A stretch of DNA of 64,000 nucleotides from Rotaria sordida. Lineage: Eukaryota > Rotifera > Eurotatoria > Philodinida > Philodinidae. The stretch is from contig CAJNOL010000200.1 in NCBI GenBank assembly GCA_905250125.1, forward strand, positions 62,001 through 126,000, written 5' to 3'. Below the pieces are notes generated by a model. The model was not told the origin of the DNA, did not search any database, and worked only from the letters and a program-made list of their open reading frames with translations. The translations under genes and the position numbers were made by a program. Shown piece after piece: positions 11,546-23,300 of the stretch; positions within the stretch are counted from its first letter, which is position 1; every line of letters starts with the position of its first letter.

Positions 11546-12847
11546 TTAAACAGGATTTGTTGTTGTGTTAGCATTAAAAGAGCGTCGTAAACGAAGAACA
11601 ATAAAAGTATGTATGAAAGTCAATACGGCTGCTGTTAAATATATTGGTGAAAACCAAAAGAAGAATCGAAGAAATAATAGAAAAATTTTCATAATCAGTA
11701 CTCCAAGACAGCATAAAATAACATTGAAAATCGTTTTATCTATTATCGTACCAATTTCAAACGCTTCTAATGGCCCTCGGAGTGAGCAACCGAAACAAAA
11801 AAGTATGAGTCCAACAGAAAATATGATCCACTTATCGGGGACGAATCGAAAAAAGTACGGAATGCCAAAACTTGATAGAGAACTAAATAACATAATAAGA
11901 GAGAAACCTCGATAGATGTGCTTTGCAATCCAACTTAGGCAAATTACATAGACTCCGATGATGACAAGACCGATTGTTAGGAAACCAGAAAACGAAATAA
12001 TCCAAATGAGATATGGTGCTTTTCTCCAATTCTTCAGAATAAATACTATCATCAAAAATATATGATACAAATGACCACATCCACGTTCTCGTGCCTGTCG
12101 GATTGTATCAATACCGAGTAAATTCGTCGGTAATCGTGAATTTTGTCGTTGTTCTTCGAACGAATTTAACGTATTTAACATGGTTTGAAGCAATTGCATA
12201 TTTCTTTGCTCTGTGGTTAATGGAAGTATTTCTTGTTGTCCAGTCGTTCTCGATCGTAGTGTAGCAAATTGTTGGAACATATCATTGAATCGATTCATAT
12301 AGCATTCATTAAAATGATTTCTAAACTCGGTTTTTTCTATGAACGATTTACAGATTGTACATCGAATCGGACACGGAATACAATTACCAGCTACCTGAAT
12401 ATGTTCAATAAATTCTGATACAAGTATCAATTTCATGCATTCAGGACATGTTCGAGTCAAATATTTACATTCAACATTTTCATGTCGTTCTAATGAATCA
12501 TAAGCTAAAACTTCAGAACAGCCAAATGGAGCATTTCGACAGTGAATTTTTACACGTGATAATAACGAATGAAACGACGGTGGACAACGTCGTTCGTCGT
12601 ATGATTGACAACGAAATGGACATGTTTTGTCGTTTTTTGAATATTCTAGCCAAGTCTGAATACATTTTTGACAAAATAAATGTTGACACGACGCACATGA
12701 ACGTGGATTCCATAGAAGACAGCGACAAATTGGACAAAAATATTCATCTGGTAGAAGATGACCATCAACAATTTGATCTCGATCGATATCACCACCCTCC
12801 ATCAAAGAATTGTATTTGGCTGCTGAATGTCCATTAACAGTAGCCAT
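11546..12847 (-). CDS. RING-finger, TRAF-type zinc-finger E3 ligase-like multi-pass membrane protein
   Basis: A single-exon gene of 433 aa starting at ATG. A C3HC4 RING spans residues 38-80 (FCPICRCLLWNP, CQHLFCQKCIQTW, CPFRC). TRAF-type zinc fingers follow at about 100-185 (CRNAPFGCSEVL, HENVECKYLTRTCPEC, CPIRCTICKSF), like NRDP1/RNF41-type ligases. After a short linker (190-250), five or six hydrophobic helices fill residues 256-420, ending in a basic tail (RLRRSF). This implies a membrane-anchored ubiquitin ligase with its RING in the cytosol. The RING-TRAF part is well known; the long C-terminal membrane block is unusual for that family. The substrate cannot be read from the sequence. Confidence 0.85.
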   Translation of the reverse strand: MATVNGHSAAKYNSLMEGGDIDRDQIVDGHLLPDEYFCPICRCLLWNPRSCASCQHLFCQKCIQTWLEYSKNDKTCPFRCQSYDERRCPPSFHSLLSRVKIHCRNAPFGCSEVLAYDSLERHENVECKYLTRTCPECMKLILVSEFIEHIQVAGNCIPCPIRCTICKSFIEKTEFRNHFNECYMNRFNDMFQQFATLRSRTTGQQEILPLTTEQRNMQLLQTMLNTLNSFEEQRQNSRLPTNLLGIDTIRQARERGCGHLYHIFLMIVFILKNWRKAPYLIWIISFSGFLTIGLVIIGVYVICLSWIAKHIYRGFSLIMLFSSLSSFGIPYFFRFVPDKWIIFSVGLILFCFGCSLRGPLEAFEIGTIIDKTIFNVILCCLGVLIMKIFLLFLRFFFWFSPIYLTAAVLTFIHTFIVLRLRRSFNANTTTNPV

Positions 12848-14850
12848 TAATTTCTATCGACTCAGAACACTATTAGTATAGTTAAAATCTAAAAGCGAAA
12901 ATATAGGAAGCAATATGTTGCTATTGTAAAATAATTTTTCTTTATATGCTTGGCAATCTAAAATCAACAGCAAGGTAGGAAGAAAAGTAAGACGTAATAA
13001 ATCCATGTGTCATTGCACAATCCAAGCAAACACAATAAATGACTCATTGTAAATGCCTGCCAAGTATTTTTTCTTTCTTCGAACTACTTGAAAATCTGGT
13101 TGAGAATCTATTTGTATGCTGGCTTACTACCAAATTGTTGAATTTCTTTTTTAAGTGTCGTTAGTTTCAAAGATGGACACCTACTAAATTATTTTTTTTC
13201 CTTTAGATATAAATCAATTTGATAGATACAAAGGAGCTATTCAATATTTTCAAAATCTCCCACAAGTTTCTTAAGGATCTTCAAGTTCTTCCAAGTCAGA
13301 GCTGTCATCGGCCACGATGATTCTCATGTCATTCGACTTATTGTTCAGTTTTAAATAAAATGATGTAAATTTTCGCTTGGATAGTTATTTCGAAAATTTT
13401 AGCAATTACTATTAAGATTTGCGTATCACCTGTTCAAAGATTTGATGTGAAATTGAAGCAGTTTTAATCAAAACACAAAAATGGACTACATAAAATATTT
13501 TGTATAAACGTCATTTTTGATCTTCATCAAAGATTTGCTCTCACTGCTTCAACTTCAAGTGAGAAGAAAATTCTGAATACATATTTAAAGAGAGCGTCAA
13601 ATTCTTATTCTAACTGATTGCTTTTCATTTTCTCAATTTATTTCTAAGTGACCGAAAGATGGACAAACATTTCGTACGAAGACTTTCTTGACAGGGGTTA
13701 CTTCAGAATCCGTTTCTTAATTGGGAACATGTTGAAGCCATGTTAATGTTCCTTTTGTACTTGCTCTGAAAAAAGTTCTCATGCTCATAAGATCCAAGAG
13801 ACACAATATATACTCGTGCGTGTAATATACGATAAGATATCTGTAAAATAGTAACATATTGGGTATAAATTCATTATATTTTAATTAAAGCTTTCTTTAA
13901 CATTGATTTTATTTTAGAAATTTAGAAAAGTTTTTTATTACAAAATGGTCTTTTAAAAATAAAAAGAACACAATTTCATGTAAACATGTCGGACTTTGTT
14001 CTATGAATACTTCTTATGAGTCTGAGAACACATTTATTTTCTTAGTAAGATCGAAAACAATTTTTTGAAGAGGATACAAAATAATGCACAGAATGTATAT
14101 TCGATTGGTGATTTTCTAGAATTGTCTGTTCGCATAGCGACCATATACATTGAAGTTAGCTTCAGATTAATAACTACTCTAGTAGTAGATTTCACTCAAA
14201 AATCTCCATCCATAGTAATAAAACCTCAACACAGACAACTGACTTCAATAAATTTGAAAAGAAAAAGAATTTTCTTTTCTTCTTCAGCGATTAATTCATT
14301 GAGAAATTAAGATAGTGTCAGTGGAAAGTCTTATGCTTTAGAAAAAAAAAGAATACTATTAGAAGTTTACTAGGATGCTATGGTACATTAATTGTATTGT
14401 TCTAAGGGCTCTTGTTGACCACCTCCAGATCTCTTTCTTTTACAGGATAATATTTGTTTCTTTCTCATTCTATGTGTGAGATCAGAGAATTGAATTTACT
14501 TGGTAATGATTTATTACGGAGAAATGAACTAAAACTAGAATTTCATGGTCAGACTAGCAGAAAATATGACTTTTTTTGGCAAAACTTCCTCTCATGTCTA
14601 TTACTTGGGTAATGGCTTAAGCAGCTCTTGAGATGCAAAAAGAATGATGAAAGTAGTCTTAACTTTAGCTAAATTTCGGCTCAGAATACAATATTTCTGG
14701 AGATAGTTCACTTTTAGGATTCTTGCAGATACTCAAAGTTCGAACCAGTTATTTTACTATTTAAGACTGGCTGTTTTGAAGCCCGTAGGCCTTTTGCTTT
14801 TGGATGACATCCGATTCTTCTTATTAGCTAACTAAAAATGGTTGCAGTGA
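12848..14850. other. Intergenic region, no supported gene
   Basis: AT-rich DNA with short open frames only. The frame at 14065-14310 lacks any recognisable domain and has no convincing splice partners. Nothing else was identified. Confidence 0.5.
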
Positions 14851-14851
14851 A

Positions 14852-14962
14852 AACTGAACCCGAGCTCGACCTTAGAGACCGAACCCGAACCTGAACTCTG
14901 AAATCGAACCCGAACCCGAACCCTGACACTAAACTCGAACCGAACCCGAATGTTCGGGTTCG
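14852..14962. repeat. Degenerate (CCCGAA)n hexanucleotide array
   Basis: About 110 bp of imperfect CCCGAA units (for example GAACCCGAACCCGAACCC) ends at ATGTTCGGGTTCG, where the strand polarity flips. It directly abuts the G/T-to-C/A repeat at 14951-15046. Long open frames on the minus strand here are products of the hexamer periodicity. Confidence 0.8.
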
Positions 14963-15046
14963 TTGCGTGCCTAGGTATGAGTGTAGATATGAGTTTAGAC
15001 ATGACAACCACATTCACATCCCACACCTATACCCTACACCCACACA
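14951..15046. repeat. G/T-rich to C/A-rich imperfect inverted repeat, copy 2
   Basis: TTCGGGTTCG and GGTATGAGTGTAGATATGAG are followed by CCCACACCTATACCCTACAC. It is nearly the same as the copy at 11149-11234 over about 65 bp. Confidence 0.65.
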
Positions 15047-15049
15047 ATT

Positions 15050-16570
15050 TTCGTTCAGTGTTTTTCGGTTTTATCATGGTCCACTGTTACTTAATGGTTG
15101 TCCAAATATAATAACGAGAATTGTCATTCAACAAAAGACTCAAAGATATTAATTAGTATTTTATCTTGATTTTTTAATAAAATAACATAATCTGTATTGT
15201 ATTCTTACTTATCAAACTGTGATACGAGATGTTTCAACGTCTTCTAGTTTTGGTCGTTTCTTTTTGCCTCTTTTCCAATGGGTTTGTGATCCAGAGAAAA
15301 AGAACAAACGAAAGCATCTCCATTCGATTATTCGATTTGATTTCGGTCTCTACTCGTGATTCATTCGGAAAATAGTTGTTAGATGTAAAATTTGAGCAAA
15401 AGAATGAAATTTATATCGAAAAATTATTTCAATTTCAAAAGAGACTCGTCATATATCATTATTAATAATTCTTAACATTGATTCAAGAAATGATAATGCA
15501 ACATGACGATTGAGTGATGTTGAGGAAAACTTTGATTATAAGTCGTAAGATTTGAATGTATTCATTTAAGTTCTTCAATTTACTTTTGTGACATTATTTG
15601 TTCACGAAAAACTTTAATCAATGGATATATTTTAAATCCAAGTTTGACCTCGTGAATATTTCATATTCATTTCTCAATTGTGGGTATTAACCTTGAATAA
15701 AGAGCTGACATAGAAATGTTACTTGAATATTATGTTGGCTCATAGCATGATTTAGAAGACAACAAAAAGACGTCGATCGTGCATACTATCAAATAGCTTC
15801 GTCTGATGTGTAATCGTCTTCAAGTTCTTTAATTAAATTTAATTCTTCTTTATTACCTTCATAAAAATCTCTTACGACGGAAGATTTCCAACTGATTCAC
15901 ATCGTTTTCGCTGATATTTTGTCCATATGTCGCGGATAGTATTCTAAGAAAAGTCCTAAAAAGATTTCGACTGATGTTTTTTTCCATGTCTTCGAACTCG
16001 AAAAAAATTCAAATATTTAAGAAATACAAAATTAAGAACAAACTATTTAGAAACAATTCTATATTAACAATAATTAGACATTCACATTTCAATCATATAA
16101 AAATAATCACCAACATATGCTTTTACAAGAAAAAAATAAATATAGTCAATTATAACTCTGTATCATTTAAAGAACAATGTTTACATTTTGCTATTAACTA
16201 GTAAATAACTAAGACTGTTAGTCCAATAAAAACCAAACAAGTTGTCTTATTCATAGTCTAGCAAAATCTATAAAAAAAAGCAAACTAAAGAAACTGATTC
16301 TAATCTTAACTAGTCCAAAGTCAACTGCAACATATACAATGCATTTCGGCAGGCCTATACTGTTTTATCTTAAAACCTAATGAAACTTTCAAAGTTTGTA
16401 GGGCACTATGCGCTAATGATCTTGGTATTAAATGTATTGATGCTCTATTGTAATGTCTTTGAATGTTCATGCAATAAAAATAATATCACTTCCTATTTGG
16501 TGTAATAATTCAAAAGTCAAATAACGTGTTCAACTCGAAAAACGTTTATCAATTGCATGCTCATTACTGG
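15050..16570. other. Intergenic region, no supported gene
   Basis: Strongly AT-rich DNA between the hexamer repeats and the PARP-like gene. No coding frame, RNA gene or repeat could be supported. Confidence 0.5.
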
Positions 16571-16573
16571 TCA

Positions 16574-17689
16574 TTATTGCCTTTTCTCGCGAAATCGTAC
16601 AAGTAGTCCGTAGGCAATAATTGAGGATCTTATATCAGTGTAATATTCAATTCGTTCATTTGGAATATGTGGACAAATACGTTTTGAGCCAGCTCCGATT
16701 GTTTCACCTTGAATTATAAATGAGTTTGGTTGTTGTCGACATTGAAGCACAATCTGCGCTTCATATAAGGTATTATTCATGCTCGAAAAAAAGTCATTAT
16801 TCGGAGCGTATATTGTCGAACTTGAATAAGCAATAGTGGGTGATGTAAAAATGAATTTTTTATTAGGAATATGTCCGTCTCTAATACCTAATATGGTCCC
16901 ATCAATTAATTTATCTCCTGGTAAATAGAAGTGTCGATGAGTAAGAATTGATCGTGCAGCTGTTTTTGTAGTTCCATGAAATGTTACTATCCACTTATTC
17001 CAAATATCATGCTCGTCTTCATGAATAGGATCGACACGAAGACTTAAACGAGTCCAGCCACGTGGTATGACATATTTAGCATTATCTCCTGAGATGACAT
17101 CACTCCATGAAATTGGATAACACTTAGTACAATAACATCGATCTTGTGAGCCATCAAATAGCGTTTTATGCCAGTTTAACGAATTAACAAATTCCTTTGC
17201 AAGTGATATCAAGAAACACTGTGAAATTTGCAACGATGTTGTAATGGCTATAGATTTTATGAACGTATGTTGTGGACTTGGAATAGTTTCCGCGACGGAT
17301 GATGCTCTCGTGTCTAAATGGGACATGCCATCATCATCGGACTCTTCATATGAATCAGAGCTGCATAAGCTTTCCACATCATAATTATCATCTCTGGAAT
17401 CGATAGATTGTGTTTCCCTCGATATTGGACGAGCCCAAGACGTTCTACTTATCGCTTGTGTAGAGGAATAAGATGTTTCATATGGTGGCCTTGCATAGTG
17501 GAATAATAAATTTGTCGATCTTTGAGAATCAGGAAACACTACTGGTGATAGTGGTGGTGTGCAAGATAGCGAAATATCTGTAAACATACAAAAAAAAATA
17601 TTTTGTCATTTTTTCATGTAAAAATCAGGACCTGGTGAAGGAGTTTGATTCACTTGTTGTCGATTTTTCTTGGAAGATCCGCTCCCCAT
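16574..17689 (-). CDS. PARP-fold-like (HGT motif) protein with predicted N-myristoylation site
   Basis: Two exons (17689-17632 and 17577-16574, intron 54 nt) join in frame to 353 aa. The short first exon gives an N-terminus starting MGSGSSKK, with Gly2, Ser6 and following lysines, as in N-myristoylated proteins. Residues 20-115 are low-complexity and Ser/Asp-rich (SLCSSDSYEESDDDG). Residues about 165-353 hold a conserved block: CYCTKCYP, PRGWTRLSLRV, then FHGTTKTAARSIL (H220-G221-T222), IFTSPTIAYSS, VLQCRQQP and NERIEYYTDIR. The HGT followed by a [Y]SS segment resembles the NAD+-binding His and Tyr elements of PARPs. I infer an ADP-ribosyltransferase-like fold, possibly membrane-tethered; activity is unproven. 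Confidence 0.65.
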
Positions 17690-18180
17690 TTATGAGTTTC
17701 TTACACTAAAAACTTTTACACGTGCTGCGCTAGTGTAACCAAATGAAAATGTCGTACTGCGTCAAAGCTACTTGCATTTTGTGAATATTGCAGTAATAAA
17801 AGATAATATATCGTTGTATTGACATAACAAATAATATGATAATATACTTGGTAATCTTGTGACAATATAAAATTTGATGTTTTAAACTCATACTTTTCGC
17901 TGAAGTATTCAGTTTCAAAATATTATTCTACACGAAAATAGAAGCGTAGAATGAAGTAAAACTATCAAGTGAATCATCGTTTATTGTCTTACAACTTCAA
18001 AAAGAGAACGACAAAAGATATGATAAAGTAAATAGGTAACCAGAATCTATTACTACGTACAAAGGACAGCTTTTCTCTCAGAAAAAGAAGTCAATCCTTA
18101 TTAGAAGACTATATCTCATGAGAATTTCCAAGGGTATCTTACAAGGCCAGGTTCTTTTGTAAGCCCTTTGTTTAATTCTT
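17690..18180. other. Upstream spacer of the PARP-like gene
   Basis: No gene was seen. This AT-rich spacer probably holds the promoter of the minus-strand gene starting at 17689, but no specific motif can be named. Confidence 0.4.
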
Positions 18181-18182
18181 GT

Positions 18183-18447
18183 AGTGTGTCTGGGTGTGCA
18201 TATGTAGCTGTAGATGTGATTATTGTTGAAGTTGTGACGGTTGAAGTGTATGTAAATATGAGTGCGGACGTCTGTGTGGGTGTAGATGTGTACATACTTG
18301 TTTCGGTAGGATTTGCGTATGTGTATGCATATGGGTATAGGTGTCACTGGAGTTCTGTGTGCGCATTGATAAGGTGAAGATACAAATGGACGCAGTCTCA
18401 TGCATGCCATTACTAGCAACTACACCAGACCACAACCACACCCATAG
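18183..18447. repeat. Long G/T-rich tract ending in a short C/A-rich tract, copy 3
   Basis: About 190 bp of degenerate GTGTGGGTGTAGATGTG-type units is followed by mixed sequence and then CCACAACCACACCCATAG. It is the longest member of the telomere-hexamer-like family in the window. The overlapping frames on both strands reflect the periodicity. Confidence 0.6.
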
Positions 18448-18914
18448 ATTCATCTATTTTCAAACGGAGAGCTCGTGAAAAAGGAAAAGTACCGCGAAGT
18501 CATAATCGAAAGAAAACCTGTTGGTGGCTACATCCGTCGTCAATATTTAGATAGAATTGCGTACATTAAGTTTGGAATTGAAAAAAAATTGCGAATTTTC
18601 AATTTTATGTTGTAGCCATTGTTCTAAACATCGAGCGGCAAATTCATCGAGCATTGTGGCTTCTAAGTGAGAAGAGGTAGGAAGACGAAAAAAATTGATT
18701 ACGGATTAGCAGATGTGTCTACATGAAATAAATATTGTTGCAATAACGAGCGAACGATACAACGTAATGATTGAACTTCGTGATCAAGAATTAAATATTA
18801 AATTTTTTCGTACAATAAAAGATCGCTGCTTATTATATTCATTTGTTTTGTGCCTACAAATTTCATCACAGATACCATAGCAAAAATGAAATACACACTA
18901 TTTATTATTCCAGT

Positions 18915-19265
18915 TCAAATTTTATTCTTAAAAATGCATACTCTATGGATTGATGACTGAAAAGTGGAATTAGATGTTGCGTGGCAGTTCGGACACCCTG
19001 AAAAGCACGATCTGTTACAAATAAGGTTTGCCATTTCATTATATTCTGAGAGTCGTTGATACAAAAATATTGCCTCTGTTACATCAGAGAATATCGACAA
19101 TATATCATTTTCATAGCTTTCAAGCAAGAAAGAGTAGTTGTTGAAAGTCGTTATATTTACCAGACCAAATATAAATATAGCATTATCTTCGTAATCTCTA
19201 TCCATTAGTTGTTATCTATATAAAAACTCATACGTGCTATAACTTAAGAAGAAAACTTACAGCGC
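18915..19265 (-). CDS. Possible small orphan gene (96 aa)
   Basis: An ATG at 19205 opens a 96-codon frame ending at 18915. The predicted protein begins MDRDYEDNAIFIF and has a Cys cluster near its end (CNRSCFSGCPNC). Just upstream on the same strand, a consensus donor (GTAAGTTTTC at 19260) and an acceptor (TATATAG ending at 19216) would define a 45-nt intron in the 5' UTR. An in-frame TAA precedes the ATG, which fixes the start. No family is recognised, and a chance frame is a real alternative. Confidence 0.3.
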
Positions 19266-20152
19266 AATCCCTACGTGGTTGAAGAATGAAACATGATGGA
19301 ATTGCTTTAATTATACATGAGGACTCCATCTTTAAATAGTATAATGATTGATGTAAGGATTAGCAAAATATTATCTTTATATGTCTATCGCGCCGCTCAA
19401 ATGTCACAAACCGTATTAAACTTGTTACAAAATGCTTTCGAACTGTTACAGACTATGACAGACATGTTGACATCCGTCTTTGGATGTTTCGACTGCGGAA
19501 TTTATATTATGAAATAGTTATTAAAATAAATAAATACGAAGATAATTAATTATTTAAATATTTATTTTAAAAGATAAATTCCGAGGTCCAAAACTCTATT
19601 TTGTCTGTTGGTTTCTCACATGTTTGTGTGGCAAGTCGTGATGTAGGAGAGGACTCATATTCCTTACTATATGATTTAACACTCATTTCCAATCGTGTTT
19701 CACAAAGCCTTCTTGGCACAATCTCTGATGAAGCTTAAGTATAAAGCTGGCATAAGAATGCGATAGTTACGAAGATGTTTAGAAATCTTTTGCTTTCGAT
19801 ACGAAAAAAGTCCATCTTTGAGCAAATTACTTTCTAGGTAAAAAATGTCTGTATATTAAGATTGTTAGTAAGACGGAATGGATCAAGTTCTGAAATGCAC
19901 ATTTTCACTCAATATTTCATGATGATTGCTTCCATAGAATATAATCACGTATGATTTAACTGGTTAAGCACATGATTTCTCTCTTTTAATATTTAATTGT
20001 TTCCGTCATTTTTTTACGTTCGGTTCAATACAGATCGAGAGACACCCAATGCTCTGTGTCATCTGTAAAAATTCTTTCTTCAAACATGCATTGTTGATTT
20101 TATTCTGTAAAAATTGTTTTTTTGTCAAAATAGTAAAAATGGAAGGAAAAAA

Positions 20153-20250
20153 TGGGATTGGTGTGTGAACGTAGCTGGATGTAGTTAAGTCTGTGGGCGC
20201 AAGGATCTTCTGTTCACTTTCACTCACACAGCCACACCCATATCCACGCT
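20153..20250. repeat. G/T-rich to C/A-rich imperfect inverted repeat, copy 4
   Basis: TTGGTGTGTGAACG and GTCTGTGGGCG are followed after a short centre by CACTCACACAGCCACACCCA. Confidence 0.5.
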
Positions 20251-20387
20251 CTGGATCACGAGGAAAACAACTGTGCGATGATACGTCTCGTCACAAAAAT
20301 AAAGTCATTCTAAATTTATTCCTTGTCAGAGTGCTTCTGCGTATTGTTTGTAGTCTTGAGAAAAGAAAATTAGAACAATCGTCCTGT

Positions 20388-23300
20388 TTATTCGTGTTGA
20401 TCTTGTCCAATGTTAGCCGAACGATGTCTGATATAAGTAATTTGTTTATTCAATTCGTCAATTTGATTCCGAAAGATGTTAATACTGCTGAAACACTGCT
20501 CTATTTGATCAGTACTTGCATCAAACCGTTTGTTGAAGTATTCAAGTAAATGTTCAACATCCGAATGATTGGGCAAGAGAGTAGTTCCAACGGTTGATCC
20601 TATCGTCGACAGGAGAGGATATTGGGCTAGGAAAGAAATTCAATTAGATTTGTTCAGCTTAAAAACAAAGATATATCTGGTCTCTAGATGGTAGATCGAG
20701 AATTGTGAAAAATTGCTGTAAAAAAATCATCAGTGCTCTAACAACATATGACAAGTGGTATATCAAAAGTTCCAATGAAACTTTGTAAAACTCCCAAATC
20801 CTAATAACTTTCGTATTTAGAAGATATAATCAAACGAGCCTCGGTGCATGAAATACAAGTTTTAACCTTTCTAATTATGGTACTACAAGAAAAAATGATC
20901 ATTCTAATACATAATCAGCTTTTTGTGTAATGGTCAGAACAAAGCTCTACTTGATCTCTTACATAGTTATTCTTTCTTGGTCTTCTTGTTTGTGTATGAA
21001 TGTTTTGAATTTATTTTACTCTGCTTTATTTGTTCTTCTAGGTACTGTTCATTAACTCTCTGCTTTTTATTGCTCTTTCGTTCTGATCATTTGATGATGT
21101 ATTACGTCAGTTATTTCGATTAAGTTTTCTGTCATCGAGCACTGCTGTACATTAAAATATCTCTTACATGGACTTGAACTGGCCGTCTTGCAGAGTCGCA
21201 CAGCTACTATAACATCATACTGTATGTTCTCGAATGTTAGTCGTCAGGCTTGCGACCTTTGATCTGACTATCAAACTAAGAGAAGCACAAACGTTGTGCT
21301 TACATTTCATTTTTTTTTATAGGTGAGTTCCATGTAAGTAAAGCATATACTCACTGATTGGTTGGGATGATGAAGGTCCTGATGATTCAATTGTTACAGA
21401 CCATGTTGATGCTTTTTGAGCATTCGTTGTGTGATAGCATCGCTGAAGATTTCGATCTGTCTTAGTTGCCAGGTTCGATACCAAATTTTCACTTGATGGA
21501 ATATTTTCATTCTCTGCCATGGGTCGCAATTCTAATTCAGGTGTTCGTGGCAGTTGTAAAATAGACTGACAACACAAATTGAAAAGAAACGTTACTAAAA
21601 ACTCATTCTTTTCGTATGATATCATTGGCTTTTTCGTATGATGTACATTTTACATTGACTCAAGATTCGTATTTCAGTTCGATTTTTCATAAATTAATAC
21701 GCGTGAGGAATAAAACAACATTTAGATTTCCAAAAAACCTAAATCTGACTGTGACTGAAGTTTCACAACACAGTGGAACTATTTTGGTAGTGACGATCAT
21801 GACTATACGTTATCTAAATGCTTGGAGGTGATTTTACGATGGAATATTTGTACCCCAGCTCTTTCAAAACACTAGAATCTTCGAGAAAACTTTAAGATTG
21901 TCTTCGATTTAACATTTTTTGAAAATATTATTTTAATGACTTCATTGATGCTGTAGGGAAATAGTGCCAATATTTTCAGCATTTTGACAAACCTAATCTC
22001 TTCTATGTCATTCTTTTTTTTCTGAGAACCACTTTGATATTCTATAATGGCGCATCACTACTATCATCTTTTTGTGATATTTCCTCTTCCTTTTGGAAGT
22101 TCCTCTAATGCAGAAGAACCGATAGAAAAATTGGGTCAAAATATGAAATAAAAACAAATATTTTACATTCCAAAATAGTGAGAATAAACTTTTTGCATAA
22201 GATTCCACCAAAAAGTCTCTCTAGTTTCGAACTCTCAAAAAATCTATGAGAGAACCGACGATTTAGAAATCAAAAGCTGAAATTCTGTTGCTTGTGATTA
22301 ATTAATTAATTAATTAGGTTTTCCAATTTATGAGGAACCGTTTTACACAGTAATGTTGTATTATATCTGTTCTGAATTGCTCCACCAGTTCTATATAGTA
22401 CGAACACTGTCATAGATGGTTCATTGATTTTTATAGCTACACTATTGGACTACGCTAATCAACTTCATCCTCAAAAACTAAACAACTTTGGTTATTTAAT
22501 AAAAGCTAGCGACTGACGAAAGAATGCTTGTAAGAAAAAGTCTGATAAGGAAAAGGAAAGTGCTTTGTGGGACATGAAACAAAGTGAATATTGAAGAAAA
22601 TGGCTTACGTCGATAGTTGCTTGTGTGCGATTCGTTTGTAAATCATTTTCGAGTGGATTATCGTGAAACGGTGGAAGTAATCGAAAAATAGGCCAACAGC
22701 AAAGTTTAAAAATAAGGAATACGATACCAACTAGTTCGATAAGTAAGGAAAAGAAGAGAAGCGTGTGAAAGATAAGTGCACGACGGCGTATGATTGGGGA
22801 TTGTATATTTTCAAGAAAGTAAGTTTCTTCCCGAAACCGAACGATGAACATTGTAGTATTCAAAGCATATCGCAAGTACTGTCCGTCTTTCTCAAAATAG
22901 AGATCGTCCGAGAGATCATCCGTATGTTTTATAGTCGGTGCCCATCTACCATCAAAAACTATTTTATCATCACTTCTCAATGGCTCTGTGATATTAACAA
23001 CTTTGATGAGACGTACAATGAAGTTGGTCCACTGTCCGATAGTTTGGTTGTCTGTGTAGAAAAGAGTGCACACATCGAGTTTGTCTGCATGATGAATTCC
23101 AGATGAAGCATCCTCAACACTTGGTGGTCCATATAGACAAAGTCGAAGAGCTCCGATGAAGTAAGGTCCATTGATCTTGACTTGAATAGTGTCAGTATGG
23201 GTGCGCAGATCAAAACTGAATGATCCACTAGGATGGCTATTTGAAAGGGAGCAATTTGTTATCTTCATAGATTTAGGAGTGTGCGTTTCTCTGATGCGCT

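Noticed and set aside
11565..12837. Long plus-strand ORFs across 11.6-12.8 kb
   Set aside because: Antisense shadows of the RING/TRAF-finger gene.
14828..15152. Arg/Gly/Phe-rich and His-rich ORFs at 14.8-15.1 kb
   Set aside because: They are translations of CCCGAA and CCCACA hexamer tracts, not coding sequence.
18078..18453. His/Thr-rich and Val-rich ORFs on both strands
   Set aside because: Produced by the G/T-rich periodic tract in all frames.
21165..21250. Possible tRNA T-arm (CCAGTTCAAGTCCA) on the minus strand
   Set aside because: No matching D-arm, anticodon stem or acceptor stem could be found upstream.
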